A stretch of 64,000 nucleotides of DNA from Nephrocerus scutellatus (GCA_947095585.1 OX352763.1:116229908-116293907), one strand, 5' to 3'. Shown: positions 45,542-56,529, numbered from the stretch's first letter. Notes: generated by a model from the sequence alone, not told the origin. Program-made: numbers and translations.

Positions 45542-48500
45542 TTAGTCGACCTTTGACTTACTCTCCACGCACGCACATGCATCACAGACTCGAACATCAG
45601 TCTGCCAGCCACGTTCCGGAACTGGACGTCGTGTCATCGAACAATTAGCACAAACAGCCTCCCCACAGCCGCGACAATGATGACGCCTGTAATCGCTGAT
45701 GCCATTTTGTTGTTTCGCCGGCAGCATTCGATTGGTATCGTAGAGGCCCTGCGCTTTGGCTATTTCCAATTCCTCGGCGGTGCCAAACTGCATTTTGCAT
45801 ATTGAACAGTTTGGCGATTCCGAATCAGGTACCCAATACAAAGGTCTGGCGGTGTCTTTGATTAAATCTGCCAACAATAATGGATGGGGACAGGATATAA
45901 TGAGTCAGATCGAAAAATCGAGAGAAAAAAAAACGAAAAAATCTTCGCATTACCCTTAGGATATTCCAATGCCACAGAGGCTACACTACTGATTGTATTG
46001 TAAATTGTTTCACCGTATTTCCGCACTAAAATATCAGCATCAGCGTCACTCGGTGGCCCTGCATTGGTAGTAGTAGCATAACATAAGTGATCGGTTGTTT
46101 TTTCTGGACGCATAAAAACAGATAAATGGAATAATTTTCATACGACATAGAGTTTTTGGCTTAATTGGTTATTGGGAAAAATTGAAAAACTACAGCAGGT
46201 AGCAACGACTGTCTTCTCGATGGTGGAAACAATCACAAAAACATAGCACTTACCTGGTGATGAGTCTTCCTTTTTTAAGAGATCCTGACGGCAATCGTTG
46301 CAGACGCGTACTGGCTGAACCCAGCCACGTGCTGGTACTGGCATTTTATGCTGGCTACATGAGTTGCAAAAGCCTTCGCCACATCCACGACAATGGTGCT
46401 TTAGAAGGCCAGTCTTTTCAAAGTTCTTCTTGCATGCGTGACAGTTCTGTGGATAACAACAAAAAAAAAAAGAATATTTTATTGTTGGAAGAAGAAGAAA
46501 TTTCAAGGTGGTGAAGAAGAGAATAGCTAAGTTTCCAAAGATTTGAAAATTTTAAATGCCTCATATTGAAGCAGATTCCACGTTGAACTGGAGTACAACA
46601 TTCATCACAACTATTTAAGACATTTAAGACTGAGTTTCACAGGCAAAGCGTGAGCACTGAAGTATCAAGGAAGGAAAGAGGAGATGTCGATGTGCATGCA
46701 TTTTGAATGCATTATGCGAGAATACAGAGCTTGGTAAAGCATTTCACATTCGTGTTGTACAACTAAAGAAAGAGCCCCTAAACTTAACAGTACATCCGAA
46801 GGCGGGCTTACGGGCAAACAGATGAGCATCAAAAGCGCGACGAGTTTTGCGGTTGAATTCATGGAAGGGCGGGGAATGCGGTCGTAAATTGATTGTGGAA
46901 AGCGACCACAAGCCACTGGAAACACTGGTTAAGCGCGATATGGATGATGTCACCGCGTGATTACAAAAGAATGTTTAACCTTTCAACGACGATTGGTTCT
47001 ACGCACCGAAAGGACCCCAATACCTATCAAGACATTGGGCCAAAGATCGTCAACACAACAACAGGTTTGATATTGGATCACTTGGATCCACTCCCAAACC
47101 TGGAGTTGCTACAACAACAACAACAACAAAGAATGTTTATGTTCCTTCCTAAATATCCAAAATTAAGTGTAACTTATAAGCCCGGTAGGGACATGCTTGT
47201 GGCTGACTGCTTGTCGCGTGCGTCCGCATGTGATGTAAATGGAAGAGCTGTCATGCGTAATTCGTACAGTAATAAGAGCTGCATGCCTGTCGGAGGAAAA
47301 TTACAAAATATATCGTTCTATAATCGAACAAGACGAGTAGGCCAACCTATCATAAGCTTAACAAATTTAATCAGAAATTCTATAAATTCAAATCGGAATA
47401 GCATTTTGAGGATGATTTGCTTTTTCCACAACCATCGGCTTATGATACCCACCGGGCTATAGCAAAAAATCGCTAACCACATCTTGGAATCGAAAAAACT
47501 CTTGCTCGTGCTAGACTGCATTACTGGTGGCCAGATATGAATAAACAAATCAAAGGCATGTGAAATTTTCAAAAGAAATATTCAAAAGGAGCCATTGATA
47601 CAGGACGAAACACCTGATTACTGAGGAATGAACTCTTATGTCAATATACTCTACAATACAATATACTCTGGTTTTCTCATAGTGGAACATATTGAGAGCA
47701 AATCCGCAAGTTACGTTATTCGAAAGCTGCGAAAATGCTTCAATATCAGTGGATATCCAACAAAAATAAAGTGTGTACTCGGATGAATTTGACAGGTTCG
47801 TGTACGAATGTAACATGATCCTACAATATTCTAGTCCAAGATATCCGCAGAGTAATGGCTTAGTCTTACAGCGTATTGTTGATCCGTATGTGAGGAAGGA
47901 CGATTCCGGAGACTCTACAGTGATGAGATCTACTAGCGTTACCGCGATGTCGGCATCGTGAAGAGAATTAAGCTCAGTAGACTTCGGTGGGCAGGACACC
48001 TAGCTCACCTTAGCTAAGATGATCCTGCTCGTAAATTCCTTTGCATGCTATGAAGTCGATGAAAAAAAGTTCCTCATTGGATTAGAAGCTTTCTTTTGAA
48101 CCGCTCAATTTAATTGTCATGGACGGTTCCAAGTCTAAAATACATCACATAACTGCTGGCATTCCACAGTCACGTTTTGTTTGTCCCCCACACTCTTTCT
48201 AATTTTTACTAATGATCCCTTATCCATTACTTCAATTCCAATTCATTCATTCGCTGACAACAGTACTCTCAGCTTCTCATATAAGTTTTAGGAACGTCCT
48301 TTCACTTCTCAAGTGGAACTCAAACAACTACATATGATAAGCTTAAGTTTATTTCTAATCTTGACAGCATAATAAAATGGGGAGAGAACAATGGAGTAGA
48401 ATTTAGCGCTTCCAAAACCCAATCCGGTCGTCTAAGCAAATTTCAATTACAATGCCATTATCCATGAACCGTTTCATTCATTTTTACACAGACGGTTCAA

Positions 48501-48781
48501 AAACGGATGACCGAGTCGGCGGGGTGTTTTCTTAAAAACGCTAAAACTAAGCCTCTCTTTCCGTCTTCCTGATCACTGTAAGGTTTTCCAGGCTGAAATT
48601 TTGGCGATCAGAGGAGGAGGAAGAGGAGGAGGAAGAGGAAGAGGAAGAGGAAGAGGAAGAGGAAGAGGAAGAGGAAGAGGAAGAGGAAGAGGAAGAGGAA
48701 GAGGAAGAGGAAGAGGAAGAGGAAGAGGAAGAGGAAGAGGAAGAGGAAGAGGAAGAGGAAAAGGAAGAGGAAGAGGAAGAG

Positions 48782-48831
<50 letters not shown>

Positions 48832-48847
48832 AGAGGAAGAGGAAGAG

Positions 48848-48879
<32 letters not shown>

Positions 48880-51800
48880 AGAGGAAGAGGAGGAAGAGGA
48901 GGAGGAGACCATCGTCCATCTTCTCTGTACGTTTCTAGCCCTTTCCCATATGGGAGCTTTCTTCTACAACGACACTTAGGATCTCATCAATATTGACATT
49001 GGTAGTCTCCTACGCTTCATACGAAACTCTAATTGGTTCATCGAGTAGGTAGAGTAGGACTGGTCTAAGTGTGTAGGTTTCACTGACAGCCACCTTAACC
49101 TAACCTATCAATGAACCGTACTTGCATCAGATAAACTAAAAAACTCGTAATTCTCGGTGTGTGTGCCAACGACACGATTCGTTTGAATGACCACATATTC
49201 ACCGACGCTAAAAATTCTGCGAAATGCTAAGGTTTCCTATCACGTTGCAAGAAATTTTTTACTCCCTCTAATCTGGCTACTATCCTACATGGCGTTTATT
49301 CGCCCTAAATGTGATTACAATTGCCATATCTGGTCTGGTGCGCCTAAAACTACCTCGCTTCTGCCAAATATAATACAAAAGCGAGCATTAAAACTTATCG
49401 ATGGGGCCTATTTCAAAGATTAACACACGTTCCACGTGACTCGCGATCTCACGACGACAGAAAGTCAACGCGGTGGGGCCTATTTCAAAGATTAACCCAT
49501 TTTCCACGCATCACAGGAGCAAAACGCAACTCGCAATACGAGTTCCACGCAGGATCTCCGCAACGCCATTAAGGACTAATCACAAAATTTTAACTTTCCA
49601 GGACGTGTAGAAGGTGGTTTAAAAAGTAGGCCCCACCTTTCACAGTTATTTCACAGCCCAATTTATTTATTTATCTATGCATAACAATCATTTCTTGTGA
49701 CTATCGACACAAGTTACAATCGGGATCTCAGAAATGTCTCATAAAACTTCAGCTCTCTAGGTCGTGTGAACGGTGGTTGGTTAAAAAGGACCTCAAAAAA
49801 GGCTACGCGGGCAGGGCGTACTTCAAATATTAACCCACTTTCCACGCATCACACGCGACTCGTGACAAGAGTCACACGCGGGATCTTAGAAACTCCCAAC
49901 GAGGCTAAGGTACTAACAAAATTTCAATTCTCTACCAAGTGTGGAAGGTGGTTAAGAAAAGGTAGGGTCTATTTCAAAGGTTAACCCACTTTCCACGCAT
50001 TACAAGCGCTACTCGCGACTCTCGACACAAGTTACAAGCGGGATCTCAGAAATGTCTCACAAAACTTCAGCTCTCTAGGTCGTGTGAAAGGCGGTTGGTT
50101 AAATCATCATCAAATTAGGATTCATGGTAGAAATATAACGTTCGTGTGAATAAATCCGAGAAAAGAGGAAACTTAAAATGAATTTTAACAAGAGATTACG
50201 GTAAACATAAGAGTTGACTCAACTAACAACAATACAAGATCGCAAGTAGTAATTTCCTAAACCAAGGTAACATTTCATTTATAAACAACAAAACCTACCG
50301 TTATTTCATTATTTGGCTTCCAATAACTCGGTGCTACTTGATCGGCAAGCCAATCGGTGAGTACTTTTGTCGGTTGCGATCCAATATTGCTAATTGCTTC
50401 AGAGAAATATGACACTCCATCTATCACCTTTTGTGCTGAATGTACTGGTCCTTTGGCAGTGATGTTTCCCCCTTTCCAGACGTGAACTATTTCCGATCTG
50501 AGATACGTAAAATTAATGTGGGTACAAGCAAAAACACATTTTGTAAATAAAACCATCACTCACCTCACAGACGAAGCCTCTGGAGATTTGTTTCCATACC
50601 AGTATTGGCATGATCGATAGATTTCACCACAATTAGGACATTCAATGACCGAACCCTTCCAAGCATATTTTACCAAGCCATACCAGGAACTATCATGTTG
50701 TGTATGTGTACAAATTGTGACTATAACCTGTAAAGATTGGGGTTTGAAAAGTTGAAAACTGTCTACTTCAATTATTAATCCATTGCCAACCTCCTTCCCA
50801 TTTGTGTAGCACGCCTTGCACAGGTACACTTTATTCTCAAACTGATGCTGATAATTGCACGGATGGCTGCTCTTGTGATTCTCTCCATCAATGATATGAC
50901 CCATCGAACGTTGGCAGCGTCTATTGCATGACTCACAGTGCACAGTGCACGTGAAATATTGCTCTGGAAATGGATTAATGGCCTTTTCGACAATTTCACC
51001 AGAAAACTTTAAGTTTAGAGCTTTCATCGCCTTAAAGACAACACCTGGCTGGCGAGGTGATCGTACGGCAGTGTTCTCGATTTCCATACGAATAGCTGAG
51101 GCGATTTTCGAATAGTCTGTCGATTGGTTAACATCCGATTGAATGCCAACGTATCGCAATGAACTGAATGCGTTCGTCTCGAGATTGAGGCGGGAAAAAC
51201 ATTCACGTAATTTGTCTTCGGCACTTTCTTCAATGGCTGTTGGCGCAGTCGAGATGGCAGCAGGAGGAGGATAAATAGAAAAACAAACTTAAATATACAG
51301 ATAGAAGTTGGTGTTTGATTCAACCATTCCACTCACAACTCTCCAGTGGCTTGGTGTGTCTCGTCTCGTGGAATATAATAACTGCAGGACCCAAAGTTTT
51401 TGCTGTTCCTGGAATGGCCAATGATTGCAATGCTTGAGCGAAATGCGAACAGAATGCCTTCGAAGCGGTTCCCAGAAAATCAAACATATCACTGTGCAGG
51501 CGCTCCGAACGTGTCCGATATATAACAATATCAGAAATGGCAAGGATCTATGAAGGAATTTCATTAAAAACAAAAAATTCAATTCTTTTCAAACAAATGG
51601 TGGTCATTCTCACCTTCAACAGCATCCTCATACGACGATTGCTCTTTGCAGTTGTCCCCAATAATCCCTCTGTGTCCAGGCACAATGCGCCCATCTCATG
51701 TTGCATCGCTGCGTACACGCCAATTGTGCAGGAGTTCTGTTCCGCTGACGTTTTGAAGACTTCCTCTCCATGAAAAAAAGTGTAGTTCATTGTGTGCGAT

Positions 51801-52267
51801 TTTCCATCGCCGGTATTGCCAAAAATCGAAATTACTTTGATCTTATCATTGTCCGAGCATCGTAACTTTTTGCAAAATATTTCTGGAGTGGCAACGTGAA
51901 GATTTTCATTGGCATCCATTAGAAGAAATGATCTGCCAGTGGAGTTGTCATGTATTTCATATGGAACGCCAGCTATTGTTGGCATAAATGGAATCGACTT
52001 GAAGTCGGCATCACCTATCAGGTCCGGCTTCATCGCTTCGTCCTTAAAATGATAAAAAGAAAATATGAATGCAGCTGAAACTGTACTTGTGTATCGTTTT
52101 TTATACAAAAATAGAACAATGTGCTTTTTATTTTATCATCGCCAGCAGGTAATAAACAAATGACGCATTTACACTTCAAATATACATCCGACAATACATA
52201 GGTACTCGAAACGAAGCAGCGCCTTCCTAGACGTACATACCTCCGATATAGAAATGAGAAACGCCAT
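45542..52267 (-). CDS. ZFYVE1: Double FYVE-containing protein (ZFYVE1 / DFCP1 homologue)
   Basis: In mammals DFCP1 binds PI3P through two FYVE fingers, marks omegasomes and lipid droplets, and has an N-terminal NTPase. Nine exons, phases consistent: 52241-52267, 51614-52042, 51337-51547, 50791-51236, 50564-50727, 50299-50497, 46254-46446, 45954-46103, 45542-45867, giving 714 aa. The P-loop GNTGDGKS is at about residues 84-91, followed by DTEGLLG. A cysteine-rich region and YWYGNKSPEAS precede FYVE 1 (about 493-556, LKHHCRGCGEGFC, RVCNDC) and FYVE 2 (about 607-714, RRHHCRGCGEAVC, RVCDAC). The start ATG has A at -3, G at +4 and an in-frame TGA two codons upstream. The human N-terminal B-box-like region is absent. 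FYVE 2 carries a ~20-residue insert after its first Cys pair. A 3.9-kb intron holds repeats. Confidence 0.95.
46510..46865. other. ZFYVE1 intron sequence, nothing recognised
   Basis: No exon or named element in this stretch; it leads into the Ty3/gypsy relic. Confidence 0.35.
46870..47890 (+). mobile_element. Ty3/gypsy pol relic (RNase H to integrase)
   Basis: HKPLETLVKRDMDDV and YKPGRDMLVADCLSRA are the classical Ty3/gypsy RNase H end. Further on, VEHIESKSASYVIRKLRKCF and SSPRYPQSNGL come from the integrase core. The RNase H part is split by a SINE at 46978-47127. Several stops and deletions. No LTRs recognised nearby. Confidence 0.8.
46978..47127 (+). mobile_element. SINE family B, copy 2
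   Basis: A 150-bp unit flanked by the 12-bp duplication AAAGAATGTTTA (46966-46977 and 47128-47139). It starts ACCTTTCAACGACGATTGG and ends in a CAA repeat. GGTTCTACGC differs by one base from a pol III B-box. It is inserted in the gypsy RNase H region. Confidence 0.85.
47930..48070 (+). mobile_element. RTE-type LINE C-terminal fragment
   Basis: In one frame YRDVGIVKRIKLSRLRWAGH and HLS.DDPARK match the conserved LRWAGH tail of RTE-like reverse transcriptases. Confidence 0.65.
48110..48290 (+). mobile_element. jockey-type LINE reverse transcriptase fragment
   Basis: FNLIVMDGSKSKIHHITAGIPQ followed, with frameshift, by FINDPLS- and FADDSTLS-like patches. Same region and family as 2684-2815. 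Confidence 0.6.
48470..49090 (+). mobile_element. LINE RNase H relic split by a purine satellite
   Basis: HFYTDGSKTDDRVGGVF and RLKFWRSE-like frameshifted AEILAIR lie before the satellite. The zinc-knuckle end (ETIVHLLCTFLAL-like), FYNDT and the tail end HLNLT lie after it. Same family as 10980-12140; the stretch normally between these parts is missing. Confidence 0.7.
48608..48906 (+). repeat. GGAAGA microsatellite, about 50 units
   Basis: 299 bp of pure purine on the plus strand, mainly GGAAGA with GGA variants at both edges and one A variant near 48761. Open frames through it on both strands (Gly-Arg, Ser, Leu-Phe) are composition artefacts. Confidence 0.97.
49130..49430 (+). mobile_element. 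jockey-type LINE C-terminal fragment
   Basis: ILRNAKVSYHVARNFLLP, FIRPKCDYNCHIWSGAPK and IIQKRALKLIDG match the post-palm FxRPxxEYxSxIWxGAP...RALKLIG region of jockey-like elements. Confidence 0.75.
49409..50108 (+). repeat. Tandem copies of a LINE tail, ~160-bp units
   Basis: TATTTCAAAG.TTAACCCACTTTCCACGCAT-type starts recur at about 49409, 49479, 49808 and 49968. Each is followed by a GGGATCT.AGAAA word and an AGGTGGTT word. The ends of the LINE relic have been multiplied locally. Confidence 0.65.
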
Positions 52268-52920
52268 TCTTCAGTCAATTCTGGAACTCTTCCCACCGAA
52301 ACCAGTGACAGAACTCCACTGTGCACGACATGAATTTCTCGTGATCTTGATGCAAATACCGTTTGTTGACTTTGAAATTATAAATTCATACGCGATTAGA
52401 AGAAAAGCTAGAGAATGCAAAGTATTGGCGCAAAATCGCACACACGCAAACAAAATGCAAAGAGACACTAACAGAACACCAAGGCGAAGGCACTGGAGAC
52501 AATGATGATTCAACAAAGAACTTAAAGGCAAGAGTTTTTAATGTAAATGTAATGTGACTCTATGCAGAATGTAGATAAACTGACATCTATTAGCTGCTGC
52601 GTAAAATCTTGATTGTTTCTCAATATTTTCGGAATGGGAGGCACGCTAGCTCGTGGCCGGTCAGACGTCCGTCAACGTGTTTTTGTGGGTTGACTAACAC
52701 TTCAGTGAACCGAACAATGCCGATGATGTCGAATCAAAGTGAGCGCCGCGCCGGTAAAATTTGCGAAACTTATAAAGATAATCGTAGATGTAGCCATAGC
52801 CACGCCACAGCAGGGCAACACACATCGGTGTGATGTTTTTCGTAATTTTTATCGAGAATGGATAGGCAAACAGAAACAACAAGTAGTCGAAATGACTAGA
52901 AGGGCGTTTAGCAACTAATG
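52268..52920 (-). promoter_or_regulatory. Upstream region of ZFYVE1
   Basis: Likely 5' UTR and promoter of the minus-strand gene. The open frames here (52271-52531 and others) do not join in frame to exon 2 and are not used. Confidence 0.4.
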
Positions 52921-52929
52921 TCTTTTTTT

Positions 52930-53115
52930 TTTCGTAAAACTCTGCCCCAGAGTTTTTTTTTTGCTGTCAACTTGTTCGTTTCCCCTTCTAAACAACTCTA
53001 CCGTAGAGCAAAAACAGATCTATATATTTTGGGAGATTTACCCCTTTTTATACTAACACAACAATAACACATGCAACAAAAAAATGTAAACAAAGATTTT
53101 CGCCTTTCGTGTTCG
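52930..53115 (+). mobile_element. Short element with two mini-palindromes, copy 1
   Basis: ACTCTGCCCCAGAGT (about 52939) and CTCTACCGTAGAG (about 53001) are followed by ATTTTGGGAGATTTACCCC and TTTCGTGTTCG. The same layout is present at 54865-55035. Confidence 0.55.
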
Positions 53116-53261
53116 ATTTCCCTTTTGAAAAAATCTACGAGCGAGCGAGCTCTGGTGCAGAGTTTTTAGAAAATAAAAAATTAATATAAATGTGGTGGAC
53201 TGATGACGTGCATACGCTACTCTTGTACAGATATCAGTCTGAGTATTTGCGAAAGATAAAA

Positions 53262-53400
53262 TCTAGCAAGCTATGGTAAAAATTTAGAAGGATAAACGAT
53301 ATTACGTATTTAATTACTCACTATGGGTAAATAGCATGCTATGGTAGAAATTTAGAAGGTTAAACAATAATGTAAGGTCTTTTACTACTCACTAGCAGTA
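53262..53400 (+). repeat. 68-bp tandem duplication
   Basis: GCTATGGTA.AAATTTAGAAG occurs at 53270 and 53338, with ACTCACTA later in each unit. Confidence 0.7.
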
Positions 53401-53592
53401 CAGTAGCCTATAAATCTAGATAACATTAAAAGCTTCACCATGGTAGGAAATAGAATAAATTTAAATTGGTTTGTCTTTAATATTTCTTTCCAATTACACA
53501 TAAAACCATACCCCACGCGTAAGCTGTCAAAGTGGTAAACGCAGTACAAATTGAAGGCCAAACCGTAACCAAGCTGAGTAAACGAAACGTTA

Positions 53593-53887
53593 GGGGCCAG
53601 CCCATATAATACGTATTCGTTGACATTGCCGTGTGTGACACAAATGCTATATTTGCTATATTGCTTTCAACAAAAAAATAAAAATTACAACAACAAACAC
53701 ATTGGATAAACCAGAGTGGTTAAGCGTTAACCAAAAAAAAAATTTTGGTTAAGAATATTTAACACAAGTTCGCTTCCGTCACATATTTTGCATATGGCAC
53801 TCTTCCCATAAGAACGCGTGTATTTACTCGATCTGTCAGTTGCATACGTCGCCCTAACAGACGTAACGGATTCTATCGGCTGTGCCC
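53593..53887. mobile_element. MITE with GGCCAGCCCATA ends, copy 2, carrying a nested fragment
   Basis: Shares ACGTATTCGTTGAC and GATCTGTCAGTTGCATACGT with 10592-10916, and GGATTCTATCGGCTG at its right end. The middle (53660-53770) is half of another element, complete at 57753-58033. Confidence 0.65.
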
Positions 53888-53899
53888 TTTACCCGTAAC

Positions 53900-54860
53900 C
53901 CGTCGATTGCCAACGAGTAGAAAACTTATAGCGTCGCTTACAAAACTTTGCAATTGCAACACAAAATCAAACCTTATCCCGAGTACGGGTACGCATAAGA
54001 TCACAATATGTTGGCTTGGTAGAAACTGTCAAAATCCATTACGCCAAAATTCAACAAACAAGTAAGTCGTATGGCTTTCTTTTGTAGAAAAAGTGCAAAA
54101 ATATTGCACTAAATATCTCAAAAGTGCACTCGATTTGTTTGCTTATGTTACAATTTAAATATAAAAATATTTGTTATCATTCTTATAGTCATCGTGGCAT
54201 TTGTGCGACCATTTCGACGCAAATTCAAATACAAAACGTGAGAGTGCACTTTATTGTTGGCTTAGCGCCAAAAATTAGTGCAGTTGGTTAAGAAATTGTA
54301 GGAAAAAACAAACGCCTCATAAGTTCGTTGACAATACATTCGTTTTCGACAAAAGGTTCACATGTTACTGCACACAGAAATTTTTGTAGTAAAAATCGAC
54401 CAAATTTGCCGCCCTCTTTTACCACATTTTCGAGTACGGGAACGCTTTTGAGTTAAAATTAACAATAATTACTACTACTTTTTGAGTACGGGAACAGACC
54501 TAATAACATCTAAGATGCTGATATATATAAGCTCTTGACTGTATGTCATAACCGATGTCAATTTTTACTTAAGGTCAGATTAATGGGATGGTTTGACAAT
54601 TAAACCAGCAGTGCGCTTTGCCTGAGCTCGCGTTCAAATTTATTACTGACTGACGAAATGTATTTATATCGATCAAAAACAAACATGGCCACTGACTTGA
54701 CAGCCTTTTAACCAAAAGAAGTTTTGCCAGCCTTCAGTTTAGACTGTCCAACCAACAGTCAGCCGTTCACACTCAATTTTGAGTGAAATCGATCAAAACT
54801 GACTGAACTGACTGAAAGATTTTATGACAATTTTCCGATTTACTAATTTTTACTAATGTA
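53900..54860. other. Intergenic, old repeats
   Basis: GAGTACGGG words recur at about 53972, 54432 and 54485, suggesting a decayed element. No coding signal. Confidence 0.3.
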
Positions 54861-54864
54861 GTGT

Positions 54865-55035
54865 TTTTTTTAATCTGGCGCAGATTGATTTTTTGGTTCG
54901 TTTATTTCAAGAAACCAATCTACGGTAGATCGGATTTCCCCTCTTACAGATCTTGATATTTTGGGAGATTTACCCCTCTTTTCATTAACAGCAACAAAAC
55001 AATGTTAACAAAAGATACTGGGCTTTCGTGTTCGT
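54865..55035 (+). mobile_element. Short element with two mini-palindromes, copy 2
   Basis: TCTGGCGCAGA and ATCTACGGTAGAT, then TTTTGGGAGATTTACCCCTC and TTTCGTGTTCG, in the same order as at 52930-53115. Confidence 0.55.
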
Positions 55036-55039
55036 TTTT

Positions 55040-56020
55040 TCGAGTAAAAATTTGGCCTCGAGCGCAGATTTCTAAAACAAACAAAAAATATGACATAAAA
55101 AATACTAGAATACTGAAACGAGAACACATTCTGATTGCGAAACTTTACTTCTGTCCCAACAAGAATAGCCTTCCCACCCATGCATTCCCAACAAGGAAGG
55201 GCCTGTCAGCAACAAGCTGTCGTATCATATTTCCTGTCAGTGCACTCAACTCATCACCACGACCACATCCATATTTATACATTACATTAAAAATAATATT
55301 CGAAATTAACTCCAGGAGGCAATTGGAGCAAAAATAAAATAAAGTTGTATTTTATTAATGCATCGCTGACCGCTGAGTCGCCGACAGTTTCACGTTTAAC
55401 GCGTTCATTGTTTAATCTGCCTTTTAATATTCATTTATATATATGTGTGTAACTATATACCTACTTATTTACAAATAATAAATTGCGCATTTGCGTCAGA
55501 ACTGGGCATGCCTCCGAGTTTCTATTGGCAGCAGGTTGATACGCAGTGAAACAATTAGATTACAATACAATTGATATTTTTTCCGATTATTAAACTGCAG
55601 ATTTGAGTAAAGCATATGTGTACAATAAACTGCTTCAACTTTGAATCATTAGCTGTTTTGTGGCTTTGCTCTGAATGCACTAAACATCACCATATCAGGT
55701 TTATATTGCAAAAGCCTATGTATGAGGTTTTTTTTTTATTAATAGCATAAGTTTTTCATGGCTTCTATTTTAGTTGGAGGGTAAGTGATGAAAACGATCA
55801 TTAGAAACGCAATCGGAAAACAAATCACGTAGAGAACAGGTAAACGTTTATTTAGAAGATAAATGACGTACATATTTCATGATTATCACTGCTATTCAGA
55901 ATTTATTTAAAAATAAATTCTGTAAAATAATAATCAGGCGAGACAATCATGTTGTGGTTTCCTTACATTTATGTTACTGCGAAATTATTTCTAAACAATC
56001 GGTTAAAGTTATACTTCTAT
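55040..56020. other. Intergenic, nothing recognised
   Basis: No gene or element named. TTTATT words on the plus strand (for example 55848) could be minus-strand polyadenylation signals for the small candidate gene next to it. Confidence 0.3.
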
Positions 56021-56023
56021 TAT

Positions 56024-56470
56024 TTAGAAGTTTAAGGCTGATGTATTAGTAGATTCCTGAGTAACCAACGGAGAGCCAATTTTACCTGAACAGTCAGCAG
56101 TATAATAATGCAATTGGCTAATTATAAGAAACCAAAATAATACAAAGAAGCCAGCAATAAATAATTCATCTGAAAGTGGGTTTCTTGTTTCAAACTTGTG
56201 GCAACTCAGCGGGAGCAAGCGTACTGCTGCTACTGCTAGGATTGGTGTGAAACATTAGTAGGTATCTGGTTCTACTTGTCCCACTCATCGTCGCCATGCA
56301 TTCTTCACTCGTACTTCAATGTAAATAAATTTATAGACACATAACAATAAATATAAATGCAAAAACTGCGAATCACCTTGACAAAAGTCAACGATTCCAT
56401 CGGCTCCATTATTGATGGGTTCTCAATATGATTTTTATCCAATTGCAACATTTTTATGATTACTTGATAG
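56024..56470 (-). CDS. Possible small membrane-protein gene, two exons
   Basis: I do not recognise this. On the minus strand, an acceptor CACTATTGCAG near 56470 opens a segment reading KMLQLDKNHIENPSIMEP and ending MESLTFVK at a GTGATT donor (about 56386). A second segment after a perfect branch-point word CTACTAAT gives TRNPLSDELFIAGFFV, continues as a hydrophobic helix (LFWFLIISQLHYY) and stops at 56024. The codon pattern and one helix suggest a single-pass protein under 100 aa. The weakness is the junction: the best-looking acceptor leaves a phase mismatch, and an in-frame join needs the poorer acceptor CCACAAG. AATAAA-type words follow downstream. It could be chance. Confidence 0.22.
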
Positions 56471-56529
56471 CTGCAATAGTGGTTGTTGTATATGTTAACA
56501 ATCGAATGGTGTACTCTTAAATACCCCAA

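Noticed and set aside
48547..48996. Long open frames of Gly-Arg, Ser and Leu-Phe repeats on both strands
   Set aside because: They are translations of the GGAAGA microsatellite in several frames, without start context or flanking coding sequence.
51548..52108. ATG-less start upstream of ZFYVE1 exon 2 (KKRYTSTVSAAF...)
   Set aside because: This part lies before the CATTTTAAG acceptor and is intron; the small first exon at 52241-52267 gives a proper in-frame start.
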